A stretch of DNA of 13,802 bases from Solobacterium sp. (GTDB lineage Bacteria > Bacillota_I > Bacilli_A > Erysipelotrichales > Erysipelotrichaceae). Both the position numbers and the translations under genes were made by a program. The notes beneath the pieces are model-generated. The model did no database searches. It worked only from the letters and a program-made list of their open reading frames with translations, and was not told where the DNA came from. Below, in pieces: positions 1 to 5,703 of this stretch. How positions within the stretch are numbered: position 1 is the first letter of the stretch; the number at the start of each line of letters is the position of its first letter. The stretch lies in assembly GCA_017514645.1 (NCBI GenBank), contig JAFWJP010000279.1, forward strand, positions 1 through 13,802. Direction: 5' to 3'.

Positions 1-1878
1 ACAGAGGATCGTGATATCTCCCTGGGAATGGGTGTCCAAATACGGTATCCGGTTGCGGCGCAGACGCTCCAGGACTTCTCTGTTCGGATGATGATAGATC
101 CGGTACGGTCCGCAGGAAATCACAGCGAGATCCGGCTGTATGGTTTCCAGGAATCTCTGCGAGGATCCGGTTGCGCTGCCGTGATGAGAAGCTTTCAGAA
201 CAGAGATCTTCAGTTCAGCGTAGTTCCTGGTGATCTGTTCTTCGGTCACTGTATCTGCATCTCCCATGCAGAGTATGTTCAGCCCGTTGTACCGGAAGAG
301 CTGGACCAGACTGCTGCGGTTTTTGTCGTCATCGTTGATGGTATTCAGATCATGGAACGTGATACTGCCCGATGTCATTGTTCCAAAATGTTCGGTTATG
401 ATGCACTGTGCCCGGTAATCCCTGGAAACGTGGACCATATTGCCGCTGTGATCATTGTCATCATGTGTTATGAACATGGTACTGATCGTACGGATTCCTT
501 TGGCGTCAAGTATGGCTGTGAGATGGTGGTAGGCGGTCGGTTTTCCCGTGTCGATGAGAATATTATTCCTGTTGAGAGGCTCTCTGATCAGTATGGCATC
601 CCCCTGTCCGACATTGATGAAGGTGATCTCTCCCAGAGGATGAAACAGTCCCATAACCTGGAACACGAGCAGAAGAACAGATTGTATCACAGCTGCGTGC
701 TTGTTCTTCCGCAGACACAGTACAGTGAGCAGATAGAACGGCAGTCCTGCTCCGAGTACCGATCCGGGAATGCGGAAACCGTTGAACAACGAAAGACATC
801 GGTCCATCCCGGTAAAGAGGCGTTCTGTGCTGAGATACGGACAGAGCAGTGACAGGATACCGACGCCGTAGAGGATCCCGGTACATAAGGCTGTATACGG
901 ATACAGCAGCGCAGATACCGGGTTGATTGCCCGGAACAGGATACTCTGGACGATCATCCCGGCATACCAGACCATCAGGCGCGGATGTTCGCTGAAGATC
1001 CCGGAAAAGCGGTAGATGAACGGAAGCCAGAATGCTGCAGAGCTTACAGCATACGGATAAATACATAGGCAGATGATCGTACTTGCGCCGAGACGGCTGC
1101 TTCTGCCCAGCTCTGTCCGTTTCAGCAGCCTGTATATCAATGACTGCAGCAGAACGAACGGAAAACGGTATATGAGCGCAAGAACAGCATTCACGGCAAT
1201 CATTGTGCGCTCCCTGTATTTCTCTGTCATCAGGTATTTCAGGAGTTTTTCAACCGCCATAAGCAATCCGGCAAACGATAGTCCCCCTTCCATCAGATAT
1301 CCGCTGTATACGAGTTCATCTGTCCGGATACCGAGCAGTACACGCAGGAGGATATTCCTGTCGGGATGAACGTTGACTCTGTTCTGGATCCATCTGCGGA
1401 TGCTGGGATACTGTTTGATGATCTTCCAGGAATGCAGAGTGCCGCTGTAATAGATTCCCCTGGCAGCCGAACGCAGAGAATGATCAGTACCGTAGAAACT
1501 GTAAAACGGTTCGATGCGTGACCAGTCTGCTTCAAAGGCGATCCGGGTATCCAGCGGAAGAGGTTCCCTGGTATACAGACGTACATGCCAGCCTTTGCTG
1601 CGTACTTCTGCATAGTTCTCACCGGTATTCGTAACTATGCCTTCCGTAATATCCGGAACCGTACTTCTGCCTCTTGGTATGATGCAGACAAGGAAACAGA
1701 AAACGAGTATCAGCCAGGACAGATCCTTTGTCCGCATGCGGCAGAAGATCAGTGCCGGAATCACGTAATAGACGCGGAATCTCCCTTCTGCACAGAGAAA
1801 CAGGATCAGAAGAAGCGCAATGATCATGGCGTGATCATGAATGCTGTCAGAGACAGATCTCTTCCACGATCCCGGCAT
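1..1878 (-). CDS. comEC: ComEC/Rec2 DNA-uptake channel protein, C-terminus beyond window edge
   Basis: Membrane channel that passes single-stranded DNA into the cytoplasm during transformation. My translation of the complement stays open from base 1878 to base 1 (626 codons, no stop). Two N-terminal hydrophobic helices are followed by a short OB-like segment, a polytopic helical region (about residues 170-405) and a metallo-beta-lactamase-like domain. That domain shows VGQGDA (423-428), HDDNDH (472-477, H-x-D-x-D-H metal motif), MGDAD (538-542) and ASHHGS (563-568), all typical of ComEC. The ATG at 1878 has GGGGAG seven bases upstream and overlaps comEA by 32 bases. The ATG at 1827 follows comEA's stop but has no visible ribosome site, so the start is uncertain. 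The protein looks shorter than B. subtilis ComEC (about 776 residues), mostly before the nuclease-like domain. Only a few C-terminal residues should be missing. Confidence 0.9.
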   Translation of the reverse strand, partial: MPGSWKRSVSDSIHDHAMIIALLLILFLCAEGRFRVYYVIPALIFCRMRTKDLSWLILVFCFLVCIIPRGRSTVPDITEGIVTNTGENYAEVRSKGWHVRLYTREPLPLDTRIAFEADWSRIEPFYSFYGTDHSLRSAARGIYYSGTLHSWKIIKQYPSIRRWIQNRVNVHPDRNILLRVLLGIRTDELVYSGYLMEGGLSFAGLLMAVEKLLKYLMTEKYRERTMIAVNAVLALIYRFPFVLLQSLIYRLLKRTELGRSSRLGASTIICLCIYPYAVSSAAFWLPFIYRFSGIFSEHPRLMVWYAGMIVQSILFRAINPVSALLYPYTALCTGILYGVGILSLLCPYLSTERLFTGMDRCLSLFNGFRIPGSVLGAGLPFYLLTVLCLRKNKHAAVIQSVLLLVFQVMGLFHPLGEITFINVGQGDAILIREPLNRNNILIDTGKPTAYHHLTAILDAKGIRTISTMFITHDDNDHSGNMVHVSRDYRAQCIITEHFGTMTSGSITFHDLNTINDDDKNRSSLVQLFRYNGLNILCMGDADTVTEEQITRNYAELKISVLKASHHGSATGSSQRFLETIQPDLAVISCGPYRIYHHPNREVLERLRRNRIPYLDTHSQGDITILC

Positions 1879-2317
1879 ACTTCTTCTCCCCGATTCCTTT
1901 TACGTTCTTCAGCTCTTCAAGTGTCTGAAAGAATCCGTTTGTACTGCGGTATTCGATGATCTTTGCGGCTGTTGTTTCCCCGATTCCGGGCAATGTACAA
2001 AGTTCCTCCATGGTCCCGGTATTGATCGATATCTTTCCATGAGGCCGATCAGCCGCCTGAATGATAATGATATCCTTGTCCTTCAGGGTCATCTGCGGAT
2101 TCAGTGTATCTGTTTCTGCTGTATCCTTGAGAACAGCCAGATCCAGAAGATCTTCCAGTTCACTGTACGGATTCAGCGTATAGGTTCCTGGATACTCGAC
2201 CTCTCCCTCTATGGTTACATTGATCTGTGAGGTCCTGATCTTCCTGGCATCAAACGGATCCAGGTCAATGCTGAGGGAGATCATCAGCAGAAACACAAAA
2301 ATAAGCAGAAAGCGCAT
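1847..2317 (-). CDS. comEA: ComEA-like helix-hairpin-helix DNA receptor
   Basis: Membrane-anchored protein that binds incoming double-stranded DNA at the cell surface and hands it to the ComEC channel. The 156-residue product begins with a hydrophobic anchor (about residues 3-17). A SLBB-type segment follows (from INVTIEGEVEYPG, about 32-85). The C-terminal tandem helix-hairpin-helix domain (about 95-155) shows ISINTGTMEEL, LPGIG, a G-F pair and VKGIG, the standard ComEA pattern. The ATG at 2317 has AGGAGG seven bases upstream. The gene begins 44 bases after greA and is overlapped or closely followed by comEC, the usual comEA-comEC pairing. I see no terminator before it and no AAAA-N5-TTTT ComK box in the short gap. 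Confidence 0.92.
   Translation of the reverse strand: MRFLLIFVFLLMISLSIDLDPFDARKIRTSQINVTIEGEVEYPGTYTLNPYSELEDLLDLAVLKDTAETDTLNPQMTLKDKDIIIIQAADRPHGKISINTGTMEELCTLPGIGETTAAKIIEYRSTNGFFQTLEELKNVKGIGEKKYAGIVEEICL
1886..1891 (-). promoter_or_regulatory. Ribosome binding site favouring the upstream comEC start
   Basis: GGGGAG on the minus strand lies inside the end of comEA, seven bases before the ATG at 1878. The next in-frame ATG (1827) has no purine-rich site at suitable distance. The site arises from codons of the GIGEKK segment of ComEA, so it could be chance. Confidence 0.4.
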
Positions 2318-2361
2318 ATGGTACCTCCTGCTTATTCTTACGTATGTTTTCCCTGATTTCC

Positions 2362-2835
2362 TCAGCTGACCTTTACGATTTCAACCTGATACGGCTTCTT
2401 GACGTTGACAGTAGCCTTTGCGCCTACTTTCTTGTCAAGGATCGCAGCTGCCAGCGGTGTTTCATTGGACAGTTTGCCGTTGAGCGGATCTGCTTCCGTG
2501 CTTCCGACGATCGTATAGGTTTCTTCCTTGTCTGTATCCAGGAAACGGAGCGTTACGGTCATACCGATCTGGACATTCTTGGAGCGGGTCTTCTTCTTTG
2601 TATCGATGAGTTCGATATGCTTCAGCATCTCCTCGAGCTGTGTGATACGGTTTTCGACCTGAGCCTGTCTGTCACGTGCAGCGTCATAATCTGCGTTCTC
2701 GGACAGATCTCCGAGGGAACGTGCTTCCTTCAGCTCAGCCTTGACTTCCTCTCTCTCGATGTGTACCAGTCTTTCATATTCATCCTGAAGGTTTTTCAAG
2801 CCTTCTTCGGTTACATAAATCTTGTCATCAGCCAT
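2362..2835 (-). CDS. greA: Transcription elongation factor GreA
   Basis: Binds the secondary channel of RNA polymerase and stimulates cleavage of the backtracked RNA 3' end so stalled complexes can resume. The 157-residue product matches the usual family length (about 158). The N-terminal coiled coil (about residues 8-75) carries the tip motif GDLSENADY with the acidic pair that coordinates the catalytic magnesium. The C-terminal FKBP-like domain includes DPLNGKLSNETPLAAAI. I chose the ATG at 2835 because AAGGAG lies nine bases upstream and the protein then begins MADDKIYVTEEG. An ATG-frame extension to 2856 would overlap this ribosome site. It follows udk by 28 bases and may have its own promoter at the end of udk. 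Confidence 0.97.
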   Translation of the reverse strand: MADDKIYVTEEGLKNLQDEYERLVHIEREEVKAELKEARSLGDLSENADYDAARDRQAQVENRITQLEEMLKHIELIDTKKKTRSKNVQIGMTVTLRFLDTDKEETYTIVGSTEADPLNGKLSNETPLAAAILDKKVGAKATVNVKKPYQVEIVKVS

Positions 2836-2862
2836 CTTGAAATACTCCTTACTCAATTGCGG

Positions 2863-2871
2863 ATTATAGCA
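2863..2871 (-). promoter_or_regulatory. Possible extended -10 promoter for greA-comEA-comEC
   Basis: TGCTATAAT on the minus strand is a perfect extended -10 (TGn plus TATAAT) overlapping the last codons of udk, 27 bases before the greA start. I see no good TTGACA-like -35 at 16-18 bases, which an extended -10 can tolerate. It could also be coincidence of the codons for Met-Leu-stop. Confidence 0.4.
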
Positions 2872-3496
2872 TTATGTCGTGAATAATGCTACTGATTTTT
2901 GTTTCCAGAAGATCGATCGCCACAGTATTGCTGCCGCCTTCCGGTATGATCAGGTCAGCGTAGATCTTGCTGGGTTCCACGAACGACTGGTGCATGACAC
3001 GGACGGTGTCCATGTACTGAGTGACAACAGAATCCAGTGTTCTCCCCCGTTCATTGACGTCGCGGACCAGCCGGCGGATAAAACGGACATCCGCAGGTGT
3101 ATCAACGAAGATCTTGATATTCTGCAGTCTGCGCAGATCCTCGTTTTCCAGCACGAACAAGCCTTCCAGTATAATAACGTCCGCAGGATCCACTGTTTCT
3201 GTGATCTCGCTCCTTGTATGGTGGACAAAGTCATAGGTCGGCTTGAGGATACTGTGACCGGAAGCCAGTTCCTTGACCTGGGAGACCATATAATCATTGT
3301 CAAACGCAAACGGATGGTCATAGTTCGTCTTTACACGCTCTTCAAAGGGCATGTGCGACTGATCCTTGTAGTAGTCATCCTGCCGGATGATGACGACTTT
3401 TTTCTCCTCCTTGAACTTTTCCATGATCGTTTCAGCGATCGTGGTCTTGCCGGAGGCGCTTCCGCCGGCGATTCCGATAATAATCGGTTTATTCAT
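2864..3496 (-). CDS. udk: Uridine kinase
   Basis: Phosphorylates uridine and cytidine to UMP and CMP in pyrimidine salvage in the cytoplasm. The 210-residue length is normal. The P-loop GGSASGKTT is at residues 11-19, and RQDDYYKD (38-45) carries the acidic residue used in catalysis. NYDHPFAFD (58-66) is the nucleoside-site segment of the family, and IILEGLF (about 108-114) follows. RRLVRDVNERGR is the arginine-rich lid. The ATG at 3496 has AGGAG seven bases upstream and overlaps the end of the Nudix gene by eight bases, so the two are probably translated from one mRNA. Udk next to greA and downstream of mltG is a recurrent Firmicutes arrangement. Confidence 0.97.
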   Translation of the reverse strand: MNKPIIIGIAGGSASGKTTIAETIMEKFKEEKKVVIIRQDDYYKDQSHMPFEERVKTNYDHPFAFDNDYMVSQVKELASGHSILKPTYDFVHHTRSEITETVDPADVIILEGLFVLENEDLRRLQNIKIFVDTPADVRFIRRLVRDVNERGRTLDSVVTQYMDTVRVMHQSFVEPSKIYADLIIPEGGSNTVAIDLLETKISSIIHDIML

Positions 3497-3956
3497 ATTC
3501 TGGCTCCTCTTCTGCTCTCAGCAATCTGCCGCTGCTGTCATATTCCAGTATATAACTGAAGATTCCTGTTTTACCTTTCAGGATCCGTTCCAGAAACAGC
3601 CGGTCTCCCGGCCAGAGTTCCAGATCCAGGATCCGGTCTTCATCGATCCATGCCAGAGTACCCTCTTCTGTATCGTGAAACGTCCCGGTGAAGCGCTGGG
3701 ATGTATAGACGGAGATATCTTCACTTTCTTCACCTTCATACCGGAACTGCAGACGTCCGCGGTATTCCGGAGTGCAAAGATATCCTGTTTCTTCCAGGGT
3801 TTCCCTGATTGCGCATTCTTCCTGTGTTTCCCCGGGCAGGCTCTTTCCACCGACACCGATCCACTTGCCGTGGTTCACATCATGTTCCTTGCGGTTTCTC
3901 AGCAGCATCAGCCATTGTCCGTCCCGGATGAGATATACCAGTGTACTGCGGATCAA
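3489..3956 (-). CDS. Nudix hydrolase, MutT/8-oxo-dGTP diphosphatase-like
   Basis: Predicted to hydrolyse a nucleoside diphosphate linked to X, possibly sanitising oxidised dGTP. The 155-residue product contains a Nudix box between about residues 37 and 59: GKSLPGE, then seven residues, then RETLEETGY. This fits G-x5-E-x7-R-E-x-x-E-E-x-G, although the usual hydrophobic residue after RE is Thr. The preceding GKWIGVGGK and the length resemble the proteins annotated as MutX/8-oxo-dGTP diphosphatase in streptococci, but the substrate cannot be read from sequence. The start codon is TTG, in TTGA overlap with the mltG stop, with GAGGT seven bases upstream. Its end overlaps udk by eight bases. The use of TTG suggests translation coupled to mltG. 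Confidence 0.85.
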   Translation of the reverse strand: MIRSTLVYLIRDGQWLMLLRNRKEHDVNHGKWIGVGGKSLPGETQEECAIRETLEETGYLCTPEYRGRLQFRYEGEESEDISVYTSQRFTGTFHDTEEGTLAWIDEDRILDLELWPGDRLFLERILKGKTGIFSYILEYDSSGRLLRAEEEPEYE

Positions 3957-5023
3957 TTCAGATACCTCGCAACATTGGCATTGTGCTCTTCCAGTGTTTC
4001 TGCGTAATGCACTTCACCGGTCTTGACATCAGCCATGAAATACAGGTAGTTGCTGTCCGTCGGATGAAGTACGGCATCAATGGCGTCTCTGCCGGGATTG
4101 AGGATCGCTCCGGGAGGCAGACCGGCATACTTGTAGGTATTGTACGGTGATTCATAATCACTGTTGACTTCACAGGCCCACCAGTCATCATCTTTCTCGA
4201 TGTCAATGGAATAGCAGACAGTAACAGATGACTGCAGCATCATACCGATATTCAGACGATTGTAGAAGACACCGGCGATCATTTTCATATCCTCCGGCCT
4301 GCCCGCTTCGTACTGGACGATACTCGCAAGCGTATACAGTTCGTGGATGCTGAGGTCGCTGTTTTTCATCTCTTCGGCATAGGTATTGTAGACAGCCAGG
4401 GACTGATCCAGCATCTTCTCGGTCACAGCTTCAGGCGTTGTCTCACGGAAGAACCGGTAGGTTTCCGGAGCCAGATACCCCTCCAGAAGAACCCTGACAT
4501 TGTCGTTGAACATTTCTTCTGTCAGGAACGGGTACCGTCTCATCAGGGAACGGATGTAGGATTCATTGTTCCAGAGCGCAAGCAGTTCATCCGCACTGAC
4601 ATTGGTCTTCTCCGCAATCTTCACGGCAGCGTGCTTTGCCCAGTCTCCTTCCACGATTGTGACCGTGACTTCATCCGTCAGTGCCTTTGTGGAATCTGTC
4701 AGGATCGTCAGGATCTCACCTGGCTCCATACTCAGGTCAATTACATAATCGCCTGCTTTCAGATCCGTGAGATGATTCTTCTTTCCGTAACGGTAAAAAC
4801 TGCCCGCATCACGGATCACACCGTCCGCTTCCAGACGTTCACCGAGAGACCGAAGTGTATCTCCCGGATTGACCGTAACGATCACTTCTTCGGATTCGCT
4901 CTGAACAGGACGGAGATTCATTTTGCTGCGGACAGTCAGAACTGCGAAAAGCAGACCTGCAGCGATGATCAGCAGAACTGCGATCCTGCCGGTATGCAGC
5001 TTGCGGCGGCTACGCCTGGCCAT
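3953..5023 (-). CDS. mltG: Endolytic peptidoglycan transglycosylase MltG
   Basis: Inner-membrane lytic transglycosylase that cuts nascent glycan strands, thought to set strand length. The 356-residue product has a basic cytoplasmic N-terminus and one TM helix (about 13-31). A LysM-like/YceG N-domain (about 46-115) begins VTVNPGDTLRSLGE, and the catalytic domain shows LEGYLAPETY (180-189), LASIVQYEAG (232-241), GVFYNRLNIGMMLQS and YNTYKYAGLPPGAI (294-307). By my recollection of E. coli MltG the catalytic Glu is the second acidic residue of ASIVEKE, so Glu239 is kept, while the first (usually Glu) is Gln237. I chose the ATG at 5023 because GGTGA lies five bases upstream. A GTG at 5032 is the alternative. 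The gene overlaps the DUF1292 gene upstream and the Nudix gene downstream. Confidence 0.95.
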   Translation of the reverse strand: MARRSRRKLHTGRIAVLLIIAAGLLFAVLTVRSKMNLRPVQSESEEVIVTVNPGDTLRSLGERLEADGVIRDAGSFYRYGKKNHLTDLKAGDYVIDLSMEPGEILTILTDSTKALTDEVTVTIVEGDWAKHAAVKIAEKTNVSADELLALWNNESYIRSLMRRYPFLTEEMFNDNVRVLLEGYLAPETYRFFRETTPEAVTEKMLDQSLAVYNTYAEEMKNSDLSIHELYTLASIVQYEAGRPEDMKMIAGVFYNRLNIGMMLQSSVTVCYSIDIEKDDDWWACEVNSDYESPYNTYKYAGLPPGAILNPGRDAIDAVLHPTDSNYLYFMADVKTGEVHYAETLEEHNANVARYLN

Positions 5024-5249
5024 CGTTTTCACCCATGAAGGCGTCCAGGACTTCGGCGCACATTTCCAGTTCTTCTTCGTCTTCTACTTCGTAGAGGTTT
5101 CCGTCATCGTCATACGTAAACGGATAGACATCTTCGTCGCCCGGTTCCTGAAGCAGAACATAGTTCTTTCCTTCATATTCGAAAGTCAGCACGATCTGTG
5201 CTTCATGTTCATTCCCGTCTTCATCGGTGAGATAAATCTTATCTTCCAT
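5010..5249 (-). CDS. DUF1292/UPF0473 (YrzB-like) acidic protein
   Basis: A 79-residue, strongly acidic protein of unknown function. The pattern MEDKIYLTDEDGNEHEAQI, then TFEYEGKNYVLLQEP, an acidic stretch, then YEVEDEEELEMCAEVLD is the standard DUF1292 (UPF0473) layout. It has no TM segment and is probably cytoplasmic. This family nearly always sits in the alaS-ireB-ruvX-DUF1292-mltG neighbourhood of Firmicutes, and that context holds here except that ruvX is absent. The ATG at 5249 has GAGGAT about nine bases upstream. The end overlaps the start of mltG by 14 bases (23 if the GTG start of mltG is used), suggesting coupled translation. Confidence 0.9.
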   Translation of the reverse strand: MEDKIYLTDEDGNEHEAQIVLTFEYEGKNYVLLQEPGDEDVYPFTYDDDGNLYEVEDEEELEMCAEVLDAFMGENDGQA

Positions 5250-5262
5250 AATACCATCCTCA

Positions 5263-5287
5263 TAACAAAAGGCGCAGAACGCCTTCT
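5263..5287 (-). terminator. Short hairpin with T-run between ireB and the DUF1292 gene
   Basis: On the minus strand AAGGCG-TTCTG-CGCCTT forms a perfect 6-bp stem (5269-5285), extendable by a G-U and an A-U pair, followed by TTGTT. It resembles a weak intrinsic terminator or a partial attenuator. Only about 20 bases remain before the next ATG, with no visible promoter, so complete termination here would silence DUF1292-mltG. Partial termination or an mRNA processing role is more likely. Confidence 0.35.
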
Positions 5288-5315
5288 AGATCCAAATTCC
5301 GCTGCAAAGAACAGT

Positions 5316-5579
5316 CTAATCGTTCTCTTCCAGATAGAAGCGCACAAGTTCTTCAATGATCTCATGCCGTTCGACAGACTGAATGATGCTGCGGGCATTC
5401 TTGTGGCTGGAAATATAGGCAGGATCATTGGTGATCAGGTAGCCTGCCATCTGATTGATCGCATTGTAGCCACGTTCCTCCAGAGCATCTTCAACAAGTT
5501 CAAGAACCTGACGGATATTCTGTCTTCTGACCTCGTCTGCGTTGAAACTCATTGTCGGGGATGTATCATATCTTGCCAT
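5316..5579 (-). CDS. ireB: IreB family regulatory phosphoprotein (UPF0297)
   Basis: Small cytoplasmic protein. In Enterococcus faecalis IreB is phosphorylated by the PASTA kinase IreK and acts as a negative factor in cephalosporin resistance. The product is 87 residues (E. faecalis about 89) and shows the conserved core RGYNAINQMAGYLITNDPAY followed by KNARSIIQSVERHEIIEELVRFYL. Thr6, Ser7 and Thr9 lie near the N-terminus, where the E. faecalis phosphothreonines are found, so the regulatory site may be kept. I chose the ATG at 5579 because GAGGTGG lies about eight bases upstream. The frame is open further upstream but would run through the alaS terminator. It is the first gene after that terminator and so should have its own promoter. 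Confidence 0.95.
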   Translation of the reverse strand: MARYDTSPTMSFNADEVRRQNIRQVLELVEDALEERGYNAINQMAGYLITNDPAYISSHKNARSIIQSVERHEIIEELVRFYLEEND

Positions 5580-5625
5580 ATATAACCACCTCTCTTTTTT
5601 TAATCTTAAATCAATCCACCAGAAA

Positions 5626-5631
5626 AGTATA
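5626..5631 (-). promoter_or_regulatory. Candidate -10 for ireB and downstream genes
   Basis: TATACT on the minus strand lies between the alaS terminator and ireB, where a promoter is needed. It matches TATAAT at five of six bases, but the sequence 16-18 bases upstream gives no convincing -35. The rest of the 5580-5662 gap is A+T-rich and shows nothing else clear. Confidence 0.3.
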
Positions 5632-5662
5632 GACAGTGGATTCTTAATCATTCTGAATTTCA

Positions 5663-5697
5663 GAGAAAAAGGCAGTACCTCTGACAGGTACTGCCTT
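5663..5697 (-). terminator. Intrinsic terminator of alaS
   Basis: Just after the alaS stop the minus strand reads AAGGCAGTACCT-GTCAG-AGGTACTGCCTT, a perfect 12-bp stem with a 5-base loop (5669-5697), followed by TTTCTC. This is a strong Rho-independent terminator and separates alaS from ireB. Confidence 0.92.
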
Positions 5698-5703
5698 GAT
5701 GGA

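Noticed and set aside
28..852. Plus-strand open frame of 274 codons, and minus-strand fragments at 563-1066 and 1293-1622
   Set aside because: All are out-of-frame shadows of comEC, whose own frame is open to the window edge and carries the conserved metal motifs.
2318..2361. Possible ComK box upstream of comEA
   Set aside because: AAAAC is present but no TTTT five bases later and no second AT-box at a helical-phase spacing.
5250..5315. Possible ruvX pseudogene between ireB and the DUF1292 gene
   Set aside because: Only 66 bases and no frame with RuvX-like residues; treated as absence, not as a broken gene.
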